A DNA stretch of 10,000 bases from Magnetospirillum sp. (GTDB lineage: Bacteria > Pseudomonadota > Alphaproteobacteria > Rhodospirillales > Magnetospirillaceae). Of this stretch, positions 1 through 7,104 are shown one piece after another. The notes below the pieces were generated by a model, which worked only from the letters and a program-made list of their open reading frames with translations, was not told the DNA's origin and made no database searches. How positions within the stretch are numbered: position 1 is the stretch's first letter; the number at the start of each line of letters is the position of its first letter. A program made the translations under genes and the position numbers. The stretch spans positions 1 through 10,000 of the forward strand of contig JAIWOG010000106.1 in the NCBI GenBank assembly GCA_020217035.1, given 5' to 3'.

Positions 1-473
1 CCGGCAAGATCTTTTCGCTGACCGGCTGGAAGGTGGGCTGGGTGGTGGCTGCGCCAGCCCTGCTGGCCCCCATCGCCAAGGCCCACCAATACCTGACCTT
101 CACCACCGCCCCCGGGCTGCAGGCGGCGGTGGCCTGGGGCCTGGAGAACTGCGCCGAGTACATGGCCGGCCTGCCGGTCATCCTGTCGGCACGGCGCGAC
201 CGTCTGGCCCTGGGCTTGCGCGACATCGGCTTCGCCACCTTGGAATGCGGCGGGTCGTATTTCCTGTCCGCCGATTTCCGCCCCTTGGGCTTCGCCGGCA
301 GCGACCGCGACTTTTGCACCCACATCACCGAGAAAGCCGGCGTCGCCGCCATTCCGGTCAGCGCCTTCTTCGAAGCCGACGCGCCCGAAACCTATGCCCG
401 TTTCTGCTTCGCAAAGACCGATGCCGCCATCGACGAGGCCCTGATCAGGCTGAAGCGTCATTTTGGGAGTTAA
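1..473 (+). CDS. PLP-dependent class I/II aminotransferase, C-terminal part (5' end outside window)
   Basis: This is the last 156 residues of a fold-type I aminotransferase; the reading frame is open to the left edge and the first complete codon starts at position 3. It opens in the cofactor motif GKIFSLTGWKVGW, whose Lys (codon 6-8) should form the Schiff base with pyridoxal phosphate. The next stretch, HQYLTFTTAPGLQAAVAWGL, is typical of the group holding methionine/kynurenine aminotransferases (YbdL) and DapC-like N-succinyldiaminopimelate aminotransferases. The late YARFCFAKTD segment carries the Arg that in this family binds the substrate alpha-carboxylate. The amino donor cannot be decided from this half. 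The gene ends with TAA, and its last 29 bp overlap the convergent hydrolase gene. Family call is firm; exact substrate is unknown. Confidence 0.9.
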   Translation, partial: GKIFSLTGWKVGWVVAAPALLAPIAKAHQYLTFTTAPGLQAAVAWGLENCAEYMAGLPVILSARRDRLALGLRDIGFATLECGGSYFLSADFRPLGFAGSDRDFCTHITEKAGVAAIPVSAFFEADAPETYARFCFAKTDAAIDEALIRLKRHFGS

Positions 474-1242
474 GCCACTCCATCACCAGCTTGGCGCAAG
501 GCCGCCAGTGACGGCTATCGGCCATCAGGCCGTGCGGGGCGCCGGGAATGACATGCAGCTCGGCGTCCCAGTGGCGGGCGGTTTCCCGGAAAGCCGAAAC
601 CGGCAGGAACACGTCCTGGTCGCCCCCCACCACCAGCGCCGGCACCTTGTCGGCCGGCGGCCAGGGGCGCGGCGGCATCAGCAATTCGGCCGCCACCCTG
701 GGCGATTCATGTTGCAGGTGGTCCATCATCCAGGCCACGTGGGCCGGGTCGGTATGGTCCGAGAACAACGCCCGGTGCATGACATGCGGCGACACCGAAC
801 CGGGCCCCAGGCTTTGCAGCAGCCCCAGTTGGAACAGCACGTCCGAGGCATGCGCCATCATGTGCAAGGACGAGGAACCCAGGCCGGATGGCGGGGTCGA
901 GGCCAGCAACACCATGCCCGCCGCCGCATGGCCGGCGGCGACCACGTGCTGGACCACCAGGCCACCCATGGAATGGCCGACCAGCACCGGTGGCGCGTCC
1001 AGTCGGTCCACCGCCCAGGCCACGTCGGCGACGTAATCGGCCAGTGATGCCCATTCCACCACGCCATCCGAGCCGCCATGGCCGCGCAGGGACAGCGCGT
1101 GGCAATCCCAGCCGGCATCGGCGAAATAGGGCATGAAGTCCTTGGCCCAGATCCAGGCGGCGCAATAGGATCCGTGAACGAACAGCAAGGGCGGCCGTTT
1201 CGAACCGCCCTTGCCCGGCAGATGCAGAATTTCCAACTTCAC
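445..1242 (-). CDS. alpha/beta hydrolase
   Basis: A 265-residue soluble alpha/beta-hydrolase fold protein, probably cytoplasmic since no signal peptide is seen. The oxyanion-hole HG lies in LLFVHGSYCAAW (residues 19-30). The nucleophile elbow is GHSMGG with Ser91. The acid is most likely Asp210 in VVGGDQDVFLP, and the base His237 in PGAPHGLM, so the triad is complete. Length is normal for the family. The substrate (ester, lactone or other) cannot be read from sequence. The start is GTG at 1240-1242: no in-frame ATG exists upstream before a stop, and a GGGG lies 8 nt before the GTG as a modest ribosome binding site. It begins 34 bp after the phoX stop on the same strand, so it is probably its operon partner. 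Its 3' end overlaps the aminotransferase gene tail to tail. Confidence 0.88.
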   Translation of the reverse strand: MKLEILHLPGKGGSKRPPLLFVHGSYCAAWIWAKDFMPYFADAGWDCHALSLRGHGGSDGVVEWASLADYVADVAWAVDRLDAPPVLVGHSMGGLVVQHVVAAGHAAAGMVLLASTPPSGLGSSSLHMMAHASDVLFQLGLLQSLGPGSVSPHVMHRALFSDHTDPAHVAWMMDHLQHESPRVAAELLMPPRPWPPADKVPALVVGGDQDVFLPVSAFRETARHWDAELHVIPGAPHGLMADSRHWRPCAKLVMEWLNSQNDASA

Positions 1243-1276
1243 CAGTGATACCCCGGTTGCTTTCGGGACATTGTGC

Positions 1277-3193
1277 CTAGCCGCCGATCACCCCGCCATC
1301 CTTTTTGGTGATCGCCACCACCGAAGGACGCGGCGGCATGCCCGGCTTGAAGTCGGGGAAGCGGGTGGACGGCGCCTCGAAGGTCGAGCCCTTGTCCTCG
1401 CCCGGATGCTGGACGGCGACGAACAGGGTCTTGCCGTCGGGGGTGAACATCGGCCCGCACATCTCGGCGCCGCGCGGACAGGCATAGAAGAAACGCGGCA
1501 GGGCGCGCAGCGGCCCTTCGGTCTGCATGGCGTACATGCCGTCGGGAATGCCGTTCTTGGCCTGGGACGACCCCTGGTCGGTGGAAATCCACAGCCGCCC
1601 CTGGGGATCGAAGGCCAAGTTGTCCGGGCACGACATCCAGCCGGCATCCGAGGTTTGCGGATGATAGCGCCCCTTGTCCTTGGGGCCTGCCAGCAGGAAG
1701 ACGTTCCAGCGATACTCCGTCGCCGTGTGGTCGACGCCGCCGTCGATGGTGGGCGGGATCATCTCGATGACATGGCCGTGCTCGTTGTCGGGGCGCGGAT
1801 TGGCGGCGTCCAGCTTGTCGGCGGCTCGCTTGGTGTTGTTGGTGCACATCATGTAGACCTTGCCGGTGACCGGGTTGGTCTCGACGTCCTCGGGGCGGTC
1901 CATGGGGGTGGCGCCCATCAGGTCGGCGGCACGACGCGCCTCGATCACCACGTCGGCCTGGGAATGGAAACCGTTGGCCGGGTTCAGCAGGCCGTTGCCG
2001 AAGATCAGCGGCAGCCAGGTCAGGCGGCCGTCGTCGTGGAACTTGGCGACATAAAGGATGCCGTCGTCCAACAGACCCATGTTGGCCTTGCGGCTGGTCT
2101 TGTCGATCTTGCCGCTGGTGACGAAGCGGTACAGATATTCGAAGCGCTCGTCGTCGCCGGTATAGACGGTGACGCGGCCGTTGGCATTGACCACCACGTT
2201 GGCGGCTTCGTGCTTGAAGCGGCCCAAGGCGGTGCGCTTGACCGGCTGCGATTGCGGGTCATAGGGATCGACTTCCACCAGCCAGCCGAAGCGGTTGGGC
2301 TCGTTGGGTTCCTTGGTCACGTCGAAGCGGTCGAAATGGGTGCCCCACGAATATTCCGGCTTGCCGACAATGCCCACACGCTTGTGGCTGGCGGCTTCCG
2401 CCCCGCTGGGGGTGCCGGCGAAATATTGGTGGAAGTTCTCTTCCGCCGTCAGCACCGTGCCCCACGGCGTCAAGCCGCCGGCGCAATTGTTCAAGGTGCC
2501 CTTGACCATCCGGCCGCTGGGATCGGCCTTGGTCTTCAGCCGGTCATGGCCGGCCGCCGGGCCCGACACCGCCATGGCGGTGTCCATGGTGATGCGCCGG
2601 GCATGGCGCGACTTGTCCACCACCTGCCACTGGCCCTTGACCTTCTTGACCTCGACCACCGACAGGCCATGGGCGGCCAGTTCGATTTCCGCCTGGTCGC
2701 GGCTGACCTTGGTGGCGCCGTCCTTTTCGGTCAAGCCGGGGAACATCAACCAGGAATCGGTGTATTCGTGGTTGACCACCAGCAGGCCGTGTTCGGAATT
2801 CTTCGAGCCCAGCGGCAGCGGGCAATAACCGATGTGGTCGTTGTTGTAGCCGAACTGCCTGGCTTGCGCGGCGGCGCTTTGCTTTTGCGGATCGAAGGCC
2901 GGCGCATCGGCCAGCACCTTGTCGCCCCAGCGGATCAGCACCTGGGCGTCATAGCCGGGGGCCACCTGATGATTTTCGGCGATGGTGTGCGGCGCCTCGG
3001 CGAAGCTCAGGCCGTCACCCTGCATGCCCGCCGGCTTGGCGTGGGCCGGCAACGAGACTTCCCGCACCAGGGCCGCAGCGGCCAGGCCGCCCAGCACCGT
3101 GCGCCGCGACAAGGCGGTGTCGACGATGGCGGAAAAGCAGGGTTGGGTCGAGGGGTTGACGCCAATGTCCTCGGGATCGATGTCGGGGCGCAT
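1277..3193 (-). CDS. phoX: PhoX-family (DUF839) alkaline phosphatase, Tat-exported
   Basis: A 638-residue protein of the PhoX/DUF839 family: secreted monomeric phosphatases that use calcium and iron and release phosphate from organic esters. Residues 29-36 read SRRTVLGG, a twin-arginine signal, followed by a hydrophobic Ala/Leu stretch and a likely cleavage site after AHA (about residue 52); the long n-region is usual for PhoX. Family blocks appear in order: NHEYTD (141-146), CAGGLTPWGTVLTAEENF (238-254, probably holding metal-ligand Cys and Glu residues), GRFKHEAANVV (324-334), YTGDDERFEYLY (344-355), RPEDVE (433-438), CPDNLAFDPQGRLWISTD (522-539) and GPMFTPDGKTLFVAVQHPGE (580-599). Length is that of complete members. 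The ATG at 3193 has only a weak GGAAA upstream. Export as a folded periplasmic enzyme is inferred from the signal. Ligand assignments follow the family, not direct proof. Confidence 0.93.
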   Translation of the reverse strand: MRPDIDPEDIGVNPSTQPCFSAIVDTALSRRTVLGGLAAAALVREVSLPAHAKPAGMQGDGLSFAEAPHTIAENHQVAPGYDAQVLIRWGDKVLADAPAFDPQKQSAAAQARQFGYNNDHIGYCPLPLGSKNSEHGLLVVNHEYTDSWLMFPGLTEKDGATKVSRDQAEIELAAHGLSVVEVKKVKGQWQVVDKSRHARRITMDTAMAVSGPAAGHDRLKTKADPSGRMVKGTLNNCAGGLTPWGTVLTAEENFHQYFAGTPSGAEAASHKRVGIVGKPEYSWGTHFDRFDVTKEPNEPNRFGWLVEVDPYDPQSQPVKRTALGRFKHEAANVVVNANGRVTVYTGDDERFEYLYRFVTSGKIDKTSRKANMGLLDDGILYVAKFHDDGRLTWLPLIFGNGLLNPANGFHSQADVVIEARRAADLMGATPMDRPEDVETNPVTGKVYMMCTNNTKRAADKLDAANPRPDNEHGHVIEMIPPTIDGGVDHTATEYRWNVFLLAGPKDKGRYHPQTSDAGWMSCPDNLAFDPQGRLWISTDQGSSQAKNGIPDGMYAMQTEGPLRALPRFFYACPRGAEMCGPMFTPDGKTLFVAVQHPGEDKGSTFEAPSTRFPDFKPGMPPRPSVVAITKKDGGVIGG

Positions 3194-3226
3194 GGGATGG
3201 TTTCCGCTTTGGTGAAATTTGACCGC

Positions 3227-3232
3227 ATTCTA
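3227..3232 (-). promoter_or_regulatory. candidate -10 box of phoX
   Basis: The minus strand reads TAGAAT here, five of six matches to TATAAT, 33 nt upstream of the phoX start codon. No good -35 sits 17 bp upstream (ACGCTG), as is common in activator-dependent promoters. This would fit the repeat at 3254-3271 acting as an activator site. Confidence 0.4.
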
Positions 3233-3253
3233 AACAAGCAAACGATCACCAGC

Positions 3254-3271
3254 GTGAATCTTGCGTGACGA
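3254..3271 (-). promoter_or_regulatory. possible PhoB-binding (Pho box-like) direct repeat upstream of phoX
   Basis: On the minus strand the sequence TCGTCAC-GCAA-GATTCAC gives two TCAC-ending 7-mers repeated at 11 bp. That is the spacing of the Pho box (CTGTCAT-N4-CTGTCAT). Matches to the consensus are 5 of 7 and 4 of 7, so the site is degenerate. It lies about 60 bp upstream of the phoX start and 21 bp upstream of the candidate -10 box. Control by phosphate starvation is usual for phoX; here it is only suggested. Confidence 0.35.
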
Positions 3272-3292
3272 CAAAAGCACGAAATTCGCCCC

Positions 3293-3322
3293 TTGACGAC
3301 GCCCCCCGGCTTTGGGTACACA
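3293..3322 (+). promoter_or_regulatory. candidate promoter of tRNA-His
   Basis: TTGACG at 3293-3298 is a strong -35 match. It is followed after 18 bp by a poor -10 candidate, TACACA (3317-3322), and then a GC-rich discriminator. Transcription would begin shortly before the tRNA 5' end at 3338/3339. The -35 is convincing; the -10 is weak. Confidence 0.5.
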
Positions 3323-3338
3323 TGCGGCCTTCCCGGTG

Positions 3339-3415
3339 GCGGGTGTAGCTCAGTTGGTTAGAGCGCCAGGTTGTGGTCCTGGATGTCGTCGGTTCGAATC
3401 CGATCACTCGCCCCA
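3339..3415 (+). tRNA. tRNA-His (anticodon GTG)
   Basis: The sequence folds into a full cloverleaf. The 7-bp acceptor stem pairs GCGGGTG with CACTCGC (one GU pair), the D-arm contains AGCTCAGTTGGTTAGAGC, the anticodon stem pairs CCAGG with CCTGG around loop TTGTGGT, and the T-arm contains GGTTCGAATCC. The anticodon GTG (3373-3375) reads histidine codons. A G at 3338 precedes the acceptor stem and faces the discriminator C at 3412, giving the G-1:C73 pair that is the identity mark of tRNA-His. The 3' CCA (3413-3415) is encoded. It stands alone, with phoX divergent on its left and the HAD gene convergent 11 bp to its right. Confidence 0.97.
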
Positions 3416-3426
3416 TTCCCCCTTCT

Positions 3427-4119
3427 CTACATATCGGCCAGCCAATCCGGCAGTGTCGCCATACTATCCAGCCGCACATAGCGCGGATGGTCCAAGGGCG
3501 GCTCGGCCGCTTCATGGGCCCAGACCGGCCCGGCATAGGGAATGTGAACCGCCCAGGCGCCGGCCGCCAGTACCGGCAGGATGTCCGAGCGCACCGAATT
3601 GCCCACCATGACGCACGGGCCTTCACCTTTGCCGTGCTGGGCGAACAGCCGTCGGTACAGGGCCTCGTCCTTTTCGCTGACCACTTCCACCGCGTCGAAC
3701 AAATCGGCCAGCCCGGACCGCGCCAGTTTGGCTTCCTGGTCCAGCAGGTCGCCCTTGGTGACGACGATGATCTTGTGCCCGGCCTGTTTGACCGCCGCCA
3801 CCGCGTCGGCGACGCCGTCCAACAGGTGGACCGGGTGGGCCAGCATGTGCTTGGCCCGTTCGATCAATTCGGCGATCACCGATGTGGGGACCTGGCCACC
3901 CGACACCTCGATGGCGGTCTCGATCATCGACAGGGCGAATCCTTTGATGCCGTAACCGAACAACGCCAGATTGGCGATTTCAGTGCGATACAGCCGCTCG
4001 GCCAGATGCTCGGGCGGGCAATAGGGTTCCAGCAAGTGCTTGAAGCGGTCCTGGGTCGCCCAGAACAGCGGCTCGTTGTGCCACAGCGTGTCGTCGCCGT
4101 CGAAGGCCACCAGACTCAC
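3427..4119 (-). CDS. HAD-superfamily hydrolase (probable phosphatase)
   Basis: A 230-residue haloacid dehalogenase-like hydrolase, probably a cytoplasmic small-molecule phosphatase. Motif I is FDGDDTLW with nucleophile Asp7 and acid/base Asp9; motif II is Thr121 in VVTKGD; motif III is likely Lys150 in SEKD; motif IV is GNSVRSD with Asp179 for magnesium. A cap of about 80 residues, mostly helical in composition, lies between motifs I and II (C1 type). The start is GTG at 4117-4119, and GTGA overlaps the stop of the upstream cobC-like gene by 4 bp, so translation is probably coupled. Another GTG three codons in is possible. It is the last gene of the run and stops 11 bp from the convergent tRNA-His. 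The substrate is unknown; a phosphate ester linked to cobalamin side-chain synthesis is only a contextual guess. Confidence 0.88.
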   Translation of the reverse strand: MSLVAFDGDDTLWHNEPLFWATQDRFKHLLEPYCPPEHLAERLYRTEIANLALFGYGIKGFALSMIETAIEVSGGQVPTSVIAELIERAKHMLAHPVHLLDGVADAVAAVKQAGHKIIVVTKGDLLDQEAKLARSGLADLFDAVEVVSEKDEALYRRLFAQHGKGEGPCVMVGNSVRSDILPVLAAGAWAVHIPYAGPVWAHEAAEPPLDHPRYVRLDSMATLPDWLADM

Positions 4120-5087
4120 GACAGGGCTTCCCGCAAACGGTTCAGCGCAGCTTCGCCGCCGGGCAGGCCGAAACGCAGCCAGTCCGGGCGCTGGGCGAAG
4201 GCGCGGACCAGGATGCCGGCGTGGCCCAGGCGGTCATAGATGGCCGCCGCGTCGGGATGTTCCACCAGCCGGAACAGGTCGGTACCGCCGAATGCGTGCA
4301 GGCCGGCCTTGCCGAGCACCCCGTCCAGCCGTTGGGCGGCATTGGCCAGATGGGCGCGGGTGGCGTCGGCCCAAACCCGATCGACCAAGGCGGCGCGACC
4401 GATGGCCAAGGCCGGCCCGGACACCGGCCACGGCCCCAATTGCGCCGTCATCCGCGCCACCACATCCGCTTGCGCCAGACAAAAGCCCAAGCGCAGCCCG
4501 GCCAAGCCATAGAACTTGCCGAAGGACCGCAGTACCACCAATCCGGGACGCAACCTTCCAGCCACCGACAGATGCGGCGCCACCTCGCCGAAGGCTTCGT
4601 CCACCACCACCAGGGGGAACTGGTCGCACAAGGCCAGAACCGCGGCGGCATCGTGGGTGCGGCCGTCGGGGTTGTTGGGGTTGACCAGGACCAGAACCTC
4701 GGCGCCGCCCGCGTCGGCGGCGATGCCCACCTCGCTGACGGCGTGGCCGGCGGCGGCCCAGGCGATCGCGTGCTCGCCATAGGTGGGCGACACCACCGCC
4801 ACCCGTCGCGGGCTGAAACAACGGGCCAAGCCCGCGATCAGGCAGGACGAGCCCGGCCCGGCCAAAACGTTCTCGGGCGAACAGCCATAGGCCGTGGCCG
4901 CGGCTTGCCGCAAGCCGTCCTGTTCCGCTGAACCCGGCAAGCGGTGCCAGGCTTCGGCCGCCACGTGTCCCAAGGCGTAGGGCCAAGGATTGATGCCGGT
5001 GGACAGGTCCAGCCATCCCAGGGCCGGCTTTCCCCAGCGAGCCTCGGCGGCGACCAGGTCGCCGCCATGAACCGGCAAGGCGCTCAT
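4116..5087 (-). CDS. cobC: CobC-like L-threonine-O-3-phosphate decarboxylase (cobalamin biosynthesis)
   Basis: A 323-residue PLP enzyme of the HisC/CobC branch. The family decarboxylates L-threonine phosphate to (R)-1-amino-2-propanol phosphate, the linker that joins the corrin ring to the nucleotide loop of vitamin B12. Visible marks are the N-terminal HGGDL (residues 7-11), LDLSTGINPWP (26-36), NPNNPDG (136-142), VVDEAF (161-166), the PLP Lys191 in SFGKFYGLAGLRLGF, and the carboxylate Arg region DWLRFGLPG near residue 305. The SFGKFYGLAGLRLGF block is characteristic of CobC. HisC is less likely because of the HGG N-terminus. The frame stays open upstream to about 5312, but that part is antisense-like; the ATG at 5087 begins the family N-terminus and forms ATGA with the stop of the preceding gene. 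No cobD/cbiB neighbour is present, which is unusual. The symbol follows Pseudomonas naming (CobD in Salmonella). Confidence 0.88.
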   Translation of the reverse strand: MSALPVHGGDLVAAEARWGKPALGWLDLSTGINPWPYALGHVAAEAWHRLPGSAEQDGLRQAAATAYGCSPENVLAGPGSSCLIAGLARCFSPRRVAVVSPTYGEHAIAWAAAGHAVSEVGIAADAGGAEVLVLVNPNNPDGRTHDAAAVLALCDQFPLVVVDEAFGEVAPHLSVAGRLRPGLVVLRSFGKFYGLAGLRLGFCLAQADVVARMTAQLGPWPVSGPALAIGRAALVDRVWADATRAHLANAAQRLDGVLGKAGLHAFGGTDLFRLVEHPDAAAIYDRLGHAGILVRAFAQRPDWLRFGLPGGEAALNRLREALS

Positions 5088-6196
5088 GACCACGAATCCA
5101 GCACCGCGCGGGAATCCACCTCGACCAAGGGCACCCGGGGCGACGGCCCGGCGCCGTCGACGAAGACCGGCAGCAGCACCTCGACCAGATCGTCGGCATC
5201 GCCGCCGGCCTGGATGACGCCACGGGCCCGCCATTGCGGATGGCCCGGCGCCTCGGACGGTGTCAAGACCGGTTCGAAACAGCAATCCACCGGACACAGA
5301 AGCGCCGCCCATTGGTCGCGGTCCCGGGTCAGGAACAGGGCTTCCAACTCGGCGATCAGGTCGTTCTGCGGCATGGGTTCGAACTGGCGGTGGATCCAGT
5401 CCTCGCGGCCGACGGCGGCGCAGAAGCCACGCCAGAACTTTTCCTCGATCGCCCCCAAGGCGACAAAGCGGCCGTCACGGGTGCGGTAAAGCCGGTAGAA
5501 GGCGGCGCCGCCATTGATGATGTCGTGTTCGCGGCGCAAGGTTTCGCCGCGATGGGCGGAAGACAGGATGCCCCCCATCCACGACAGCGCCGCTTCCGAC
5601 AGGCTGACGTCCAGCCGGGCGCCCTGGCCGGTGCGTTCGCGGCGCAACAGGGCGGCCAGCACCGCCTGCACCGCCAGCATGGCCCCGGCATGGTCGGCCA
5701 GCGGCGGGAAGGTCATCACCGGCCGTGCCTCGATGCCGCTGGCGGCCAATCCGCCGGTCAGCGCCACATAGGTCAGGTCATGGCCGGCCACCGGGGCGTG
5801 GGGGCCGGTCTGGCCGTATCCAGACACCGAACAATGCACCAGGCGCGGATTGAGGCGGTTCAGTTCTTCGGCGCCAAAGCCCAGGCGGTCCAGCACGCCG
5901 GGGCGGTAGGCTTCCACCAGCACGTCGGCCCTGGCCAACAATTCCGCCAACGCCGCCTTGCCGTCCGGCGTCTTCAGATCCAGGCGCACCACCCGCTTGT
6001 TGCGGTTGGCCAACTTGTAGAAAAACGTGGTGCCGTCGGAATCGGTCGGCCCCATTTTGCGCATGGGGTCGCCCGTCGGCGGCTCGACCTTGACCACCTC
6101 GGCCCCCATGTCGGACAGCCATTGGGTGGCGAAGGGGCCGGGAATGTACTGGCTGAGGTCAAGGACGCGGATACCGGCAAGGCATTGGGCAAGCAT
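5084..6196 (-). CDS. CaiB/BaiF family CoA enzyme, alpha-methylacyl-CoA racemase-like
   Basis: A 370-residue class III CoA-transferase-fold protein. The N-terminus LAGIRVLDLSQYIPGPFATQ and DMGAEVVKVEPPTGDP is typical of the family. Three residues used by alpha-methylacyl-CoA racemase are present: His139 in GHDLTYVALTGG, Asp168 in PLADHAGA, and Glu251 in GAIEEKF. I therefore favour epimerising 2-methylacyl-CoA thioesters over transferring CoA between acids. Length is that of bacterial racemases. The ATG at 6196 has a strong GGAGGT 5 nt upstream (6202-6207). The upstream enoyl-CoA hydratase ends 57 bp before it, and the downstream cobC-like gene overlaps its stop by 4 bp. The context points to branched-chain or methyl-branched acyl-CoA breakdown. 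A carnitine/formyl CoA transferase function is the alternative. Confidence 0.87.
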   Translation of the reverse strand: MLAQCLAGIRVLDLSQYIPGPFATQWLSDMGAEVVKVEPPTGDPMRKMGPTDSDGTTFFYKLANRNKRVVRLDLKTPDGKAALAELLARADVLVEAYRPGVLDRLGFGAEELNRLNPRLVHCSVSGYGQTGPHAPVAGHDLTYVALTGGLAASGIEARPVMTFPPLADHAGAMLAVQAVLAALLRRERTGQGARLDVSLSEAALSWMGGILSSAHRGETLRREHDIINGGAAFYRLYRTRDGRFVALGAIEEKFWRGFCAAVGREDWIHRQFEPMPQNDLIAELEALFLTRDRDQWAALLCPVDCCFEPVLTPSEAPGHPQWRARGVIQAGGDADDLVEVLLPVFVDGAGPSPRVPLVEVDSRAVLDSWS

Positions 6197-6253
6197 GGGA
6201 AACCTCCGTCTGGGGCCCCAGGGAAGCAGGCCGGCCTTGCCGGGTCAAGTCTG

Positions 6254-7036
6254 TCAGACGCTCCAGCCGGGCTTGCGCTTTTCCAAAAAGGCCGCCATGC
6301 CCTCGGCGCATTCGTCGCCGACGCGCTGTTCGGCGAAACGGTGGGCGATCAGGCGCATCAGGTCGGGGCCGTGCTCGGCCTCGGCGACGACACGGATGGC
6401 TTCCTTGGACCCGGCCTGCGCCTTGGGGGCCCCCTTCAGGCAGTTTTCCACCATGCGGTCGCGGGCTTCGGCCAGCTTGTCGGCGGCCACCACCGCGTGG
6501 ACCAGGCCCAGGCGGAACGCCTCGCGGGCGTCGAACCGTTCGCCCGACAGCCAATAGCGCCGGCTGGCCCGCGCCCCCATGGCGGCGACCACCTGCGGGC
6601 CGATGATGGTGGGTTCCAGGCCCAGCCGCACCTCGGTCAGGGCGAAGCTGGACTCCTCGCTGGCCAGCACGATGTCCGCCGCCGCCAACAGGCCGACGCC
6701 GCCCCCCAGGGCGGCGCCGTCGACGCAGGCGATTACCGGCTTGGGGCAACGGTCGATGGCGTCCATCAGCACCGCGATCATCATGGAATCGCGCTGATTG
6801 TCCTCACGGGGTGCTGCGATGGAACGCCGCACCCAGCCCACGTCCAGCCCGGCGCAGAAGGTCTTGCCTTGGGCTTCCAGCACCACCACGCGCACCGCCT
6901 CGGCCACGCCCAGCTTCTGGAAAGCCTGGGTCAAGTTCACCACCAAGGCTTCGTCCAAGGCGTTGTGAACCTGCGGGCGGGTCAGCGTCAACGTCGCCAC
7001 CGCGCCCTCGACCTTCACCAACAGACCGTTTTCCAT
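6254..7036 (-). CDS. enoyl-CoA hydratase/isomerase family, methylglutaconyl-CoA hydratase (LiuC)-like
   Basis: A 260-residue crotonase-fold enzyme. The CoA-binding/oxyanion segments are FCAGLD (60-65) and GAALGGGVGL (108-116 region). Of the two hydratase glutamates of rat enoyl-CoA hydratase, the second is kept (Glu135 in LTEVRLGL) while the first position is Gly115. As far as I recall, a Gly there is also seen in bacterial methylglutaconyl-CoA hydratases of leucine breakdown. The block EVRLGLEPTIIGPQVV followed by RRYWLSGERFDA also resembles that group. The substrate is therefore likely a branched enoyl-CoA, but this is not proven. The start is ATG at 7036: a GGGGGAG lies 7 nt upstream, whereas a TTG two codons earlier would be only 1 nt from it. 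The racemase-like gene follows after 57 bp, probably in one transcript. Confidence 0.87.
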   Translation of the reverse strand: MENGLLVKVEGAVATLTLTRPQVHNALDEALVVNLTQAFQKLGVAEAVRVVVLEAQGKTFCAGLDVGWVRRSIAAPREDNQRDSMMIAVLMDAIDRCPKPVIACVDGAALGGGVGLLAAADIVLASEESSFALTEVRLGLEPTIIGPQVVAAMGARASRRYWLSGERFDAREAFRLGLVHAVVAADKLAEARDRMVENCLKGAPKAQAGSKEAIRVVAEAEHGPDLMRLIAHRFAEQRVGDECAEGMAAFLEKRKPGWSV

Positions 7037-7043
7037 GGACAAG

Positions 7044-7050
7044 CTCCCCC
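7044..7050 (-). promoter_or_regulatory. ribosome binding site that fixes the enoyl-CoA hydratase start
   Basis: The minus strand reads GGGGGAG, 7 nt before the ATG at 7036. This spacing selects the ATG over the in-frame TTG at 7042. Confidence 0.7.
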
Positions 7051-7104
7051 TTATCGGCGTTCACCCCAATCCCGCCGACAGAATGCGCCCGCCTGGGAAA
7101 AAAG

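Noticed and set aside
1211..3268. 685-codon open frame on the plus strand
   Set aside because: It lies antisense to phoX, whose family blocks and Tat signal are clear. Such frames arise from high third-position GC.
3339..3415. tRNA-His as an integration site
   Set aside because: No integrase gene and no repeated tRNA 3' end was seen in the window.
5088..5300. Cobalamin riboswitch upstream of the cobC-like gene
   Set aside because: The upstream region is coding sequence of the racemase-like gene, with an ATGA overlap and no B12-box seen.
5088..5312. N-terminal extension of the cobC-like gene
   Set aside because: Arg/Gly-rich and overlaps the racemase-like coding region; the ATG at 5087 begins the known CobC N-terminus and overlaps the previous stop.
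6210..6237. Perfect palindromes CTGGGGCCCCAG and AGGCCGGCCT as a terminator
   Set aside because: Palindromes without a loop and without a T-run; likely a by-product of high GC. No terminator called.
7054..7078. Inverted repeat TCGGCG/CGCCGA with a 13-nt loop as a terminator after the DUF2189 gene
   Set aside because: Short stem, long loop and no T-run.
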